Assembly: GCA_004375895.1 (NCBI GenBank)
Contig: SOJW01000059.1
Coordinates: 1 to 64,000, forward strand
Length of the DNA: 64,000 bases
From: Candidatus Stahliibacteriota bacterium
GTDB lineage: Bacteria; Hydrothermota; Tepidihabitantia; B3-TA06
Direction of reading: 5' to 3'
Every line of letters starts with the position of its first letter. The first letter of the stretch is position 1. The notes below the pieces were generated by a model. It was not told the origin of the DNA and made no database searches. It was given only the letters and a program-made list of their open reading frames with translations. Below, one piece after another: positions 7,133-14,787 of the stretch. The translations under genes and the position numbers were made by a program.

Positions 7133-7272
7133 GTCGTTGCGAGGCCTGTAGACCGAAGGGATGCAGGACGAAGCAATCTCATAGCAGAGACCTTTGATTC
7201 ATAGCATCAACCCTTATGCTTATAGGATGGTGCTAGGAGATCGCCACCCTCCCTTCGTTCACTCGCGATGAC
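7133..7272. repeat. GTCATTGCGAGG-family element, second copy
   Basis: The left end GTCGTTGCGAGG (7133-7144) is an imperfect inverted match to the right end around CTCGCGATGAC (7262-7272). Internal GAAGCAATCTCATAG matches the core of the copy at 1380-1612. It lies just after the propeller gene stop and before the tRNA promoter. The interval 7123-7320 holds nothing else. Confidence 0.6.
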
Positions 7273-7320
7273 ATCTTATTTAATCTGTGCAATCTGCGAA
7301 ATCTGTGGTTGGTTCTGACA

Positions 7321-7349
7321 TTGACATCTCAGTATTCTCCCGTTAAAAT
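7321..7349 (+). promoter_or_regulatory. Promoter of tRNA-Leu and rnc
   Basis: TTGACA (7321-7326), 17-bp spacer, TAAAAT (7344-7349), nine bases before the tRNA 5' end. Confidence 0.75.
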
Positions 7350-7358
7350 CAACCTTAG

Positions 7359-7442
7359 GCCGGGATGGTGAAATTGGCAGACACAAGGGACTTAAAATCC
7401 CTCGGAGGAAACTCCGTGCCGGTTCGAATCCGGCTCCCGGCA
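7359..7442 (+). tRNA. tRNA-Leu (anticodon TAA)
   Basis: 84 bases. The acceptor arm GCCGGGA pairs with TCCCGGC, and the discriminator is A. The anticodon stem AGGGA/TCCCT encloses loop CTTAAAA, giving anticodon TAA for leucine TTA/TTG codons. A long class II variable arm (CGGAGGAAACTCCG) and a GTTCGAATC T-loop are present. CCA is not encoded. The rnc start codon follows after one base, so the two are one transcript. Confidence 0.96.
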
Positions 7443-7443
7443 T

Positions 7444-8109
7444 GTGCGAGAACTTCAAAAAAAGCTCAAGATGTCCTTTCGACGTAAGGATCTTCTGGAG
7501 AGGGCGTTAACTCATCCCTCCTACGCTCATGAGCAGACAGGGGATCGCCGCATGTCTTATGAGCGGCTTGAGTTTCTGGGCGATGCGGTTTATGAGATGC
7601 TTCTGCGCGAATACTTCTATGAAGCTTTGGATCAAGCAGATGAAGGGATGCTTTCCAAGCTCAAGAACCGCTATTCGTCCGGGGCATTCATGGCCGAGCT
7701 TGCACGTAAGTTGGGGCTAGACAGAGCGTTGCGTCTTGGCCACAGCGAGGAGAGTGAGGGGCGGGCAAAGACTTCTATACTGGCAAGCACCTTTGAGGCG
7801 CTTATGGGAGCTCTTTACCTTGACCGTGGATTACGCAGATGTCGGCGTTGGTTTCACATTCATGTGGCCCCACAAATCGATCTTTCGAAAATTCCTTTCG
7901 ATGCAAAGTCCAGACTCAACATCCGTCTTTCAGGGCAATCCTTCGAGTATAGGATTCTTGCCAAGGAGGGTGAAGACCACCGTCCTTGCTTTCGTGTGGG
8001 ACTCTATGTGGAGGGGGAACTTGTTGCATCGGGCGAAGCAGGAAGCAAGAAACGTGCTGAGGTGCGGGCAGCAGAGGCCTATCTGGAGGCACTTAAGAAG
8101 AAGTCATGA
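7444..8109 (+). CDS. rnc: Ribonuclease III
   Basis: 221 residues. The endonuclease domain has the signature 'ERLEFLGDAVYEMLLREYF' (about 38-56) and the downstream acidic 'TFEALMGALYLDRG' (about 117-130). A C-terminal double-stranded RNA-binding domain carries 'ASGEAGSKKRAEVRAAEAYLEAL'. The enzyme cuts double-stranded RNA, notably rRNA precursors. The earliest in-frame start is a GTG one base after the tRNA-Leu discriminator; an internal ATG at 7471 (MSFRRKD) is an alternative. No ribosome site precedes the GTG. tRNA 3' processing would leave an mRNA whose second base begins the GTG, so translation is probably leaderless. Its stop overlaps the next gene (ATGA). Confidence 0.93.
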   Translation: MRELQKKLKMSFRRKDLLERALTHPSYAHEQTGDRRMSYERLEFLGDAVYEMLLREYFYEALDQADEGMLSKLKNRYSSGAFMAELARKLGLDRALRLGHSEESEGRAKTSILASTFEALMGALYLDRGLRRCRRWFHIHVAPQIDLSKIPFDAKSRLNIRLSGQSFEYRILAKEGEDHRPCFRVGLYVEGELVASGEAGSKKRAEVRAAEAYLEALKKKS

Positions 8110-9164
8110 ATATCTTTGCACTCGCTCTTGGCCCGGTGGTGGCGATTCTTTTCTTCTTATGGATTAAGGATCGTTATGAACGGGAACCACTCAAATACCT
8201 GCTTCTTACACTGTGTGCGGGGGTGGTCGCGGCCATCCCCGTTATAATAGTTGAGATTTTATGGGTGCATATATCGTATGACATCTCGGCACTTACCACA
8301 GGCGAACTTGCATTCATGACGTTCATAGAGATAGGACTGACCGAGGAGTTTTTCAAAGCGGTTGCATTCTTTGCCACGGCTTACTGGAGCAAGCACATGA
8401 ACGAACCTTACGACGGGATTATGTACGCGGTTGCTGCCGCCTTAGGGTTCGCAGCTATAGAGAATGTGATGTACGTGTTGATGGGAGGAGTCCCTGCCGC
8501 CTTTGTAAGGGCCCTCACAGCTGTGCCTGCTCACGCGATGTTTGGTCTTTTCATAGGCTACTTTGCCGGAAGGGCCAAGTTCGCAAAACGTAAATGGGTC
8601 AAGCCGTTTTTGATACTTACGGGGTTTTCCATCGCTGTGTTCTTACATGGACTTTACGATCTGATCGCGATGTGGCCCTATCACCGTTTTGCCTGGTTGT
8701 GGCTTTTCCCACTCCTGGGGGTTATGGTTGTTGCATCCCTTCTTTTCATACGTGATGCCCGAAATCGTTCACCATTCAAACCTGCGGTTGATGAATACGG
8801 TCGCTATACCGGCTACACCGTCTCAGGAGGGCCTCTTCCCCCCAAGGTCGCTGCCAAGCTTGGAGTGGAGCCTCGGCTTCCCCCGGAAGATTTTGTACCC
8901 ACGGAATCCGGGCAAAAACCTGTGCTACCCAAGCCTGAGGTGCGAAAGCAGCCTGCCAAGCCGGAGACCAAGGCCGCAGCCCCATACTTCCTTGACGAAT
9001 ACTTCAAGCCCGCGAGGAAGGAAGAATCCCCGCTTCCTGCACCGGAACCTCCAACCACTCCCACTGAACCCGGTTTTACCTATGAGAGTCCGAAGGAGCC
9101 GCCGGCTCAGAAAAAAGGCCCTGATACTCCAAAGGACTACTCGCGGCCGGAGAAGGATGAATGA
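8106..9164 (+). CDS. prsW: PrsW-family intramembrane metalloprotease
   Basis: 352 residues. About eight hydrophobic segments fill the first 225 residues. The conserved glutamate motif is 'GLTEEFFKAVAFF' (about 77-89), followed by 'GFAAIENVMY', 'PAHAMFG' (histidine) and 'HGLYD' (histidine), the conserved PrsW/Rce1-like set expected to bind zinc in the membrane. In Bacillus, PrsW cleaves an anti-sigma factor; no anti-sigma gene is visible nearby, so the substrate here is unknown. From about residue 230 a proline/lysine/glutamate-rich, probably disordered tail extends to the end, an addition to the core fold. It overlaps rnc by four bases and has no obvious promoter of its own. Confidence 0.85.
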   Translation: MNIFALALGPVVAILFFLWIKDRYEREPLKYLLLTLCAGVVAAIPVIIVEILWVHISYDISALTTGELAFMTFIEIGLTEEFFKAVAFFATAYWSKHMNEPYDGIMYAVAAALGFAAIENVMYVLMGGVPAAFVRALTAVPAHAMFGLFIGYFAGRAKFAKRKWVKPFLILTGFSIAVFLHGLYDLIAMWPYHRFAWLWLFPLLGVMVVASLLFIRDARNRSPFKPAVDEYGRYTGYTVSGGPLPPKVAAKLGVEPRLPPEDFVPTESGQKPVLPKPEVRKQPAKPETKAAAPYFLDEYFKPARKEESPLPAPEPPTTPTEPGFTYESPKEPPAQKKGPDTPKDYSRPEKDE

Positions 9165-9242
9165 GCGAAATCCTTGACGCTCAGGTATAGCTCAGCAGGG
9201 TAAGTATCTGGTACTCCCTGAAGATCCTTCGTTCCCTAAACG

Positions 9243-9270
9243 TTGACAAGCAGGCCCCTTTCCCTATTAT
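9243..9270 (+). promoter_or_regulatory. Promoter giving a leaderless diguanylate cyclase message
   Basis: TTGACA (9243-9248), 16-bp spacer, TATTAT (9265-9270). Seven bases separate the -10 from the GTG start at 9278. Confidence 0.75.
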
Positions 9271-9277
9271 TCACCTT

Positions 9278-10645
9278 GTGAGTCTAAAGATTAAGCTTCC
9301 GCTGATGGTGAGTCTTCTCGTTCTCCTAAGCGTTGCTGGGGTTAGCTACTTTCTCATCCGTTATGAACAAAAGGTGCTTGGAGAGGAGCTTACCCGCAGG
9401 GGTGAGTTGTTGGCCAAGCAGCTAGCCGGTGTTGATAGGGTGGCGTTTAATCTTATAGCACGTGATGCCGAATACCTGCGTTTTGGTGATTCGACCTTCT
9501 CGTTTGAACGTTCTTCATCGTCCTTTGAGAAGGAGCGCGTCCTGAGTGCCGCTTTAACCGAGGCTGTGGCGAGCTCCGGGGTTCTGCAAGCCGTTTTTTT
9601 CGATTGGGACGGCTTTCCAGTGCTCTACCTTGATACGGGTACTGCCGCAGAGCTGGAGGATGAAATCGAAGAGGACGTGGGTTCAGAAGGAGGGGGCTCC
9701 CTTTTTAAACATCCCGACTCCATCCTTTCAGTCTTGGGCGAACCTGCGGACGGATTTACGTTTACCTCGCCCCTGCTCATAGGTTCCGATACCCTGGGCT
9801 TCGCCCAGGTACGTATTGATCCCAGCGTTCTTGACCGCGCGATCCGCGACGCCTTGATTAAGGTTCTACCTGTGCTCGGCGGTATCCTTGGGGTAAGCGT
9901 GCTCTTATCCTTGTTATTCAGCATGTTTTTTACGGTGCCTGTATCAAGGTTAAAGAAGCATGCCCTTGAGCTCGCGAAAGGCGACCTTTCCGTCCGTGTC
10001 AAGGTGCGTTCACGGGACGAGTTGGGTCTCTTGGGTCGGGTTTTTAACAAGATGGCCCATAACCTTCAGCGCACCTACGGTGAAATCCAGGAGAAGCTGG
10101 TGGAGATAAGACGGCTCTTCAAGATGGCCACCGAGGACGGTCTGACCGGGCTTTACGTCAAACGCTACTTCCTTGAGCTCCTGGCAGGCGAGCTGCGCCG
10201 CTCCATACGCTACGAGAGGCCCCTCTCGCTTTTGATGTGCGACATAGATCACTTCAAACGAATCAATGACACCTACGGCCATCCCGCAGGTGACGTTGTG
10301 CTTCGTTCTATAGCTCGTCAACTCTCGGTCGCTACCCGCGAGGGTATAGATATTATAGGGCGTTACGGAGGCGAAGAGTTTGCGGTGATGCTGCCCGAGA
10401 CTGACGAGGAGACGGCGTGGGTTATCGCGGAGAGGGTGCGCAAAGCCGTGGGATCGGAGCCGATTTCTCTGAAGGGTATGGGTGGGGTGGGGGAGAACCA
10501 GATCACGGTAACCATCTCAGTTGGTGTAACGACCGCGAGGGAAACAACGAGTCTGGATCGTCTGATAGCCACCGCGGATCGCGCCCTTTATCTTGCAAAA
10601 GAAAACGGTCGTAACCGCTCGACTGCCCTTGCCTTAGAAAGATGA
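9278..10645 (+). CDS. Membrane diguanylate cyclase (sensor-HAMP-GGDEF)
   Basis: 455 residues. Transmembrane segment 1 (about 7-27) and segment 2 (about 195-217) flank a periplasmic sensing region of about 165 residues. A HAMP linker follows (about 218-270), then a short coiled coil and a C-terminal GGDEF domain from about 290. The active-site loop reads R-Y-GGEEF, preceded by 'CDIDHFKRINDTYGHPAGD'. The residues needed to make cyclic-di-GMP are present. No RxxD inhibitory site is evident upstream of GGEEF. The start is a GTG seven bases after a -10 hexamer with no Shine-Dalgarno, so the message is predicted leaderless. The stop overlaps the next gene (ATGA). Confidence 0.9.
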   Translation: MSLKIKLPLMVSLLVLLSVAGVSYFLIRYEQKVLGEELTRRGELLAKQLAGVDRVAFNLIARDAEYLRFGDSTFSFERSSSSFEKERVLSAALTEAVASSGVLQAVFFDWDGFPVLYLDTGTAAELEDEIEEDVGSEGGGSLFKHPDSILSVLGEPADGFTFTSPLLIGSDTLGFAQVRIDPSVLDRAIRDALIKVLPVLGGILGVSVLLSLLFSMFFTVPVSRLKKHALELAKGDLSVRVKVRSRDELGLLGRVFNKMAHNLQRTYGEIQEKLVEIRRLFKMATEDGLTGLYVKRYFLELLAGELRRSIRYERPLSLLMCDIDHFKRINDTYGHPAGDVVLRSIARQLSVATREGIDIIGRYGGEEFAVMLPETDEETAWVIAERVRKAVGSEPISLKGMGGVGENQITVTISVGVTTARETTSLDRLIATADRALYLAKENGRNRSTALALER

Positions 10646-11724
10646 GCAATCTCCTGGTGCTCCTGGTGATTACCTATCCCAACGGCTGGTTCGGAACCGG
10701 CCCTGCATCGGCGTCGGATGCCGGGATGATGCTTGAGCAGGGGGTCTTTGCAGTTGAGTATAACCCTGCCGGTTTGGCGTGGCTGGATTTGCTCCAGGTC
10801 GGTGTGGCGGCAGAGGGTTTGTTCCGTTACAATCTTGTAGGTGTTGCATACAAGTATCAAGACTGGCCCCTGGCTGCCTCGGTGCACAAGAATATCCATA
10901 GCTGGGGATTCTCGCTCGGTGCCGGTCATCTGACACGCCCACTTGCAATGGGAGGTGCCTTCAGCGCTTCCTTTGATACCCTGGGTCATGATCAGACGTT
11001 CTCGTTGCGTTTCGGGCTTCAGTGGCGTGAGTACGTGGGGCTATCTCTGGGGCCTGAGCTCTGGAATGCGCAGGATACCGGTCACTTGAGCGTTCTGGCC
11101 CAGGTGGGGGCGGCGGTGCCGATCCCGATTCCACAGGTTGAAGGATTGGATTTTCTTGTGGGGGCCGCGGCCGAGATCGGGCCTCCCCACTTCCGCATAG
11201 GCGGCGGGTTAGCTTACGAGCCATTTGGTGGGGTAAAGATACAGACTGTTGTTACAACCGAGGAGTGGGGGGCAGGTCTTCTTTTAGACAACGTAGATGA
11301 CCGCGGCGGTCTCTGGGTTCGCAAGGGCTTCATGGAGGAGACCTGGCAGTTCGGCATCGCATACGTGAGAAACGTACGCGCTCAAAGAACCAGGGAGGTG
11401 ATTGTATATCGCAATCTTCCCGGGCGTGTGGATACGGTCTATCTTACGCAGGCTGAACCACTTGATCAGGATACCACTACCCGTGTGGTTTCGCGTGAGG
11501 TTCGCAAGAAACAGGAGCGCCTTATGGGCAAGGCGAACCGTTACTACGCGGCCCAGCACTACGAGGATGCAATTGCGGCCTGGAGGGAGGTGATTCGGCT
11601 TGATCCTTCAAACGATCTTGCCGCACGCGCCAGGGAAGACGTAGAAGAGGTCACCGCTTTGATCGAAACCCTGGAGCGTATCCGCTCCAGCAGAGGGCGC
11701 ACCACCAGGAGTAAGCCCCAGTAA
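10642..11724 (+). CDS. Predicted outer-membrane barrel (PorV/FadL-like) with C-terminal TPR
   Basis: 360 residues. The N-terminus has a hydrophobic export-like segment, then 'GMMLEQGVFAVEYNPAGLAWL', close to the NPAGLA motif near the start of PorV, UPF0164 and FadL-like barrels. Residues about 50-250 show alternating beta-strand character rich in Gly and aromatic residues. At about 290-340 a single TPR-like pair appears ('ANRYYAAQHYEDAIAAWREVIRLDPSN'). If exported it would sit in the outer membrane; PorV-type barrels shuttle type IX cargo to the cell surface, which would fit the sorting-domain proteins here, but that role is inference. It is coupled to the diguanylate cyclase gene by a 4-base overlap. 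Confidence 0.6.
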   Translation: MSNLLVLLVITYPNGWFGTGPASASDAGMMLEQGVFAVEYNPAGLAWLDLLQVGVAAEGLFRYNLVGVAYKYQDWPLAASVHKNIHSWGFSLGAGHLTRPLAMGGAFSASFDTLGHDQTFSLRFGLQWREYVGLSLGPELWNAQDTGHLSVLAQVGAAVPIPIPQVEGLDFLVGAAAEIGPPHFRIGGGLAYEPFGGVKIQTVVTTEEWGAGLLLDNVDDRGGLWVRKGFMEETWQFGIAYVRNVRAQRTREVIVYRNLPGRVDTVYLTQAEPLDQDTTTRVVSREVRKKQERLMGKANRYYAAQHYEDAIAAWREVIRLDPSNDLAARAREDVEEVTALIETLERIRSSRGRTTRSKPQ

Positions 11725-11975
11725 AACCTTAATCGATAAATAGCACGCCGACTACCCCAAAGTCCCTGGAGGTACACGAAGCAGGTTCAAGGGGTATTCA
11801 CGCGGTGTTTGTGTGAGGAATCGGATACACCTACTTCCTCAGACCGAGCCAGGCAATGAAATCTACCAACTTTTCCTCTGCTTTGCATACTTAAAAACAA
11901 GATAGTTGATGTCCTTCAGAGGGTAAAGAAAAGCGATGAAGAATGTAAGTTGTTTGTTAAATGGGGGTTAAAGAC
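11725..11975. other. Convergent intergenic region, no gene seen
   Basis: The two flanking genes converge here. I see no T-tailed hairpin, RNA gene or coding fragment that I can support. The minus-strand gene ending at 11976 lacks the sorting domain of its relatives, but I cannot find its remnant in this stretch. Confidence 0.4.
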
Positions 11976-12824
11976 TTAGTTACTGGATATTTCGGAGATC
12001 GGGAGAAAGGTCCTGCTATCGGTGGTTTCAAAGAACACGCCGTTGTTGTCGCTGGCCACATAGACGTTGCTGGCGTTGGGTGCTTTTATGTCCCAGTACC
12101 AGTCGCCGAAGTGGTTGTAGTAGCCTTCCCCTACGTGGTAGCCGCGGGGGATGGAGCCGATGTGAAAACCCACGCTGTCCCAAGGCGGCTTCTTTGGAAG
12201 CAGGGTGTCACCCAAGGCATACCAGCTCTCACCGTGGGTATTTGAGTACAGCACGTAACCGCATCCACAGCCTACGTAGCCGTGCATGTCGTCGTAGAAG
12301 TCCACGCTAAGGCAGGGGATGGGTCTCTTTCGAAAGGCTTCAGGCATATTTGCTGTTGACACCGTGTCCCATGTATTTCCGTAGTTGTGGCTGTACCATA
12401 TGTAGCCCTTACCAGGGACAGAGGGGCCGGTAGTTTCAACAGTATAACACGTATCGGTGTAGCCTACGATGTACCCGTACTGCTGACTGGGAAAGCACAC
12501 GTCGGACAGGGTGTATTGAGGCCCTAAGCTAAAACTCAAGGTATCCAGGGTATCCAGTTGCGGTATGTGATCGGCGTCTATCTCTACCTGATAGCGGCGC
12601 ACCTTACCGCTGTCGCCTACTACCCAGATAGTGTAGGGGTTATACGGATTGGTTGTTTTTACCTTGTACACCGCGTTCCAGTCGCCTTTATTGACCGATA
12701 CCGAGTCTATCAAACCAATGCGGCGGTATCGATACCGGGCCACTACAGTATCCTGGGCTTGTATCGTGCTTGCGAATGCAAGCGCCAGGAGCGCTGCAAA
12801 CACAGCGTATGATACGCGTTTCAT
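11976..12824 (-). CDS. Secreted BNR/Ycf48-like propeller protein, possibly truncated
   Basis: 282 residues with a clear signal peptide (about 1-23, ending IQAQ). The body contains photosystem-assembly/BNR-type repeats: 'LSDVCFPSQQYGYIVG', 'YIWYSHNYGNTWDTVS', 'SVDFYDDMHGYVGCGCGYVLYSNTHGESWYALGD' and 'APNASNVYVASDNNGVFFETTDSRTF'. Such blades usually come in six or seven; only about four are present, and the usual C-terminal sorting domain is missing. The protein ends abruptly after a blade-like segment. It could be a shortened gene or a small genuine variant. An AAAGGAG ribosome site precedes the ATG. A 12-bp palindrome TGTCTGCAGACA (12849-12860) lies just upstream and could be an operator. Confidence 0.65.
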   Translation of the reverse strand: MKRVSYAVFAALLALAFASTIQAQDTVVARYRYRRIGLIDSVSVNKGDWNAVYKVKTTNPYNPYTIWVVGDSGKVRRYQVEIDADHIPQLDTLDTLSFSLGPQYTLSDVCFPSQQYGYIVGYTDTCYTVETTGPSVPGKGYIWYSHNYGNTWDTVSTANMPEAFRKRPIPCLSVDFYDDMHGYVGCGCGYVLYSNTHGESWYALGDTLLPKKPPWDSVGFHIGSIPRGYHVGEGYYNHFGDWYWDIKAPNASNVYVASDNNGVFFETTDSRTFLPISEISSN

Positions 12825-12848
12825 CTCTTACTCCTTTCTTGGTTTTGC

Positions 12849-12860
12849 TGTCTGCAGACA
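12849..12860. promoter_or_regulatory. 12-bp palindrome upstream of the propeller gene
   Basis: TGTCTGCAGACA is a perfect palindrome 25 bases upstream of the minus-strand ATG at 12824. Its position suits a regulator site, but no regulator is identified. Confidence 0.3.
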
Positions 12861-12892
12861 AATGCGTTGTGGATTCTCCCCCTCCCCTTTAT

Positions 12893-13026
12893 CCCCTCCC
12901 ACCAGGGGAGGGGTGACTCCAGGGTGAACACATCTCCTCTCACTTACCTCCCCCTTGATGGGGGAGGATTAAGGTGGGGGTGAAAGCTATTCACCCTCCC
13001 CCTACCCCCTCCCGTCAAGGGAGGGG
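12893..13026. repeat. Cluster of C/G-rich hairpin repeats
   Basis: Three hairpins lie in tandem: CCCTCCC/GGGGAGGG near 12894-12912, CCTCCCCC/GGGGGAGG near 12948-12967, and CCCCTCCC/GGGAGGGG near 13006-13026. A further GGTGGGGGTGAA/TTCACCCTCCCC pairing links the second and third. The middle unit with its tail (GGGGGAGGATTAAGGTGGGGGTG) matches the unit at 1956-1997. The cluster sits between two minus-strand secreted-protein genes and could terminate transcription or be a mobile repeat array. Confidence 0.7.
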
Positions 13027-13078
13027 TAAAGGAAAGTCCACCTTGTAGCGTATTTATCCGCATAGCACGTTTTTTGTT

Positions 13079-14665
13079 TCACCGCAGCACGACTACCTTT
13101 CTGGCAGTTGCGCCGCTGCCTGTGTCCAGACGTGCAGTGTAGACACCTGATGGGACTTTTCTTCCTAGCTCGTCTCTCAAGTCCCACTCCACGCTGGACT
13201 CTGTCAGGTCTCTATAGCGGCGCACCAGAGCGCCGCTGACGTCATAGATTGTTAAGCTTGCCTCCTTGCTTAAGGGTTTTTGATAATAGAACCGCACCGC
13301 TTCTCGCGTTACGGTAGCAGAAAGCTCTAACTGTAAGCCTTTATCAATATCCTCTTTTTCCTCCACCCCAGACCCGGTGAACTTGCACAACCATACACGT
13401 TCCAAGGTGACACCTGACCAGTTAGAAACCAGAAACTCACTCCTTCCGTCATCATCAAAGTCACCTGCAGGTGCAAAACTACACCCCACGTGCTCATTTA
13501 CTTCACCTTCCAGCCAACCGTCAAATACATCGTCTATCACGTTGCCGCCGCGATAGAAATACGCTGCTCCTTCCCACCACTCGTCACCTACGAGACGATC
13601 TTCGCTGGGAGCGCCAAGGATAAAGTCATCCCTGCCATCATGGTCCGCATCCCCAGTGCTCACAGTGCCTCCTATAGCGGTGAGGTAGGAGGAATCGGTA
13701 CGCCCGATGATCTCCAAGTCAGGGATATTATCGTAGTCTTTGCCTCCGAATAAAACGTATGCCTTGCCAGGTCTTGTTGTACCTTCACCCGGCCAGAGTT
13801 CTGAGCCAAACACCGCATGAGCACCGTTTTCCTTCGCTAAAAGATCAATGGGGTTGAATCCCAGAAAGGGAGCCTCTTCGTCATAAAAGGTCACGTCCTC
13901 TACCGTGTCCATTGGGTCGCCGCCGAAGTAGATGTACACCCCCACCTGAGCGGCACCCACTATTACATCGTCAAAGCCGTCTGCGTTGAAGTCGCCGCCA
14001 CCGCCCACCTGCCAGCCAAACCCCCCTCCGTGACCGGCAATGATCACGTCAGGGTCGTGCTCGCCAGACCCAAACCCAGGACCGCCAAAGTAAATGTAAG
14101 CCGCACCGCCCACGTCACCATACCGGCTATAAGGGGAACCTATAATGAGGTCTTCCCATCCGTCTGTATTCACGTCACCCGCATTGGCCAGAGAAGCCCC
14201 CATGCCCATGGTGCGCAACTCTTCATCTGTCATCCAGGCGTCAACTTCCTGGCTGTCCACTAGAGGACCAAAGTAGATCACAACCTTGCTTGCTCCCTGG
14301 TTCCCTGCCATAAGGTCGGCCACTCCGTCATCGTTGATATCCATTACCAGAATATGGGGGCTTCCACCTACCTGTTCGTGCGTCCAGATGGTTATGTCTG
14401 GCAAGGTGTCCATAACCTCACCGCCCAGAAAGATTAGTGCACCACCTACATATCTGTGTTCAATTACTGTATCAAGATAGTGAAAAGAGACCGCTATGTC
14501 TCTATACTCATCACCGCTTAAATCCCCCGCGTCAATTCCAAATCCGAAGTGAAATGATGAATCTTCGTGCAAGTACCCCTTCTCCCATACTACCTCAATG
14601 TCGTGGCCGATAGCACCGGAGCCGGCGGTAAACCAAAGAAGAATTGTTAAACCTATATGGATCAT
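13079..14665 (-). CDS. Secreted FG-GAP (integrin-alpha-like) propeller protein with sorting domain
   Basis: About 528 residues from the ATG at 14665, which has a GAGGTGAA ribosome site. Signal peptide at about 1-20. At least six FG-GAP repeats carry calcium-type loops: 'GDLSGDEYRDIAVS', 'DINDDGVADLMAG', 'GDVNTDGWEDLIIG', 'GDFNADGFDDVIVG', 'GDADHDGRDDFILG' and 'GDFDDDGRSEFLVS'. A degenerate seventh lies between the fourth and fifth, consistent with a seven-bladed propeller. The C-terminus ('LTIYDVSGALVRRY...GVYTARLDTGSGATARKVVVLR') is a type IX-like sorting domain. The probable role is surface binding; no enzyme motif is seen. An in-frame codon at 14695 could extend it by ten residues but would precede the ribosome site. 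Confidence 0.82.
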   Translation of the reverse strand: MIHIGLTILLWFTAGSGAIGHDIEVVWEKGYLHEDSSFHFGFGIDAGDLSGDEYRDIAVSFHYLDTVIEHRYVGGALIFLGGEVMDTLPDITIWTHEQVGGSPHILVMDINDDGVADLMAGNQGASKVVIYFGPLVDSQEVDAWMTDEELRTMGMGASLANAGDVNTDGWEDLIIGSPYSRYGDVGGAAYIYFGGPGFGSGEHDPDVIIAGHGGGFGWQVGGGGDFNADGFDDVIVGAAQVGVYIYFGGDPMDTVEDVTFYDEEAPFLGFNPIDLLAKENGAHAVFGSELWPGEGTTRPGKAYVLFGGKDYDNIPDLEIIGRTDSSYLTAIGGTVSTGDADHDGRDDFILGAPSEDRLVGDEWWEGAAYFYRGGNVIDDVFDGWLEGEVNEHVGCSFAPAGDFDDDGRSEFLVSNWSGVTLERVWLCKFTGSGVEEKEDIDKGLQLELSATVTREAVRFYYQKPLSKEASLTIYDVSGALVRRYRDLTESSVEWDLRDELGRKVPSGVYTARLDTGSGATARKVVVLR

Positions 14666-14683
14666 TTCACCTCTTCCTGTATT

Positions 14684-14711
14684 ACTATAATACATTTATT
14701 CCTTTTGTCAA
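14684..14711 (-). promoter_or_regulatory. Promoter of the FG-GAP protein gene
   Basis: Minus strand: TTGACA (14706-14711), 16-bp spacer, TATAGT (14684-14689). The predicted transcript starts around 14677 and has a short leader with a ribosome site. It is divergent from the thrS promoter 41 bp away. Confidence 0.75.
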
Positions 14712-14752
14712 GCGGCCTGGGTGAGGTATCTTTTGTCCATAATAAGTTTGGC

Positions 14753-14780
14753 TTGACACAAGCCCTAGATCGTGTAGACT
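14753..14780 (+). promoter_or_regulatory. Promoter of thrS, predicted leaderless
   Basis: TTGACA (14753-14758), 16-bp spacer, TAGACT (14775-14780). The thrS ATG follows after seven bases. There is no room for a T-box, leader peptide or operator-like hairpin between promoter and gene, unlike thrS of many other bacteria. Confidence 0.8.
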
Positions 14781-14787
14781 TACGTTA

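Noticed and set aside
8689-9177. 162-codon frame overlapping the proline-rich tail of PrsW
   Set aside because: It is a shadow of the GC-biased tail codons. The PrsW frame carries the family motifs and continues through.
9180-9240. tRNA-like string (TATAGCTCAGCAGGGTAAG) between prsW and the diguanylate cyclase gene
   Set aside because: It matches a tRNA D-arm in wording, but neither an acceptor stem nor consistent D and anticodon stems can be formed. It is at most a decayed fragment.
11725-11975. Missing 3' part of the propeller gene at 11976
   Set aside because: I looked for further blades or a sorting domain on the minus strand in this interval and found no convincing continuation, so I do not call a pseudogene.
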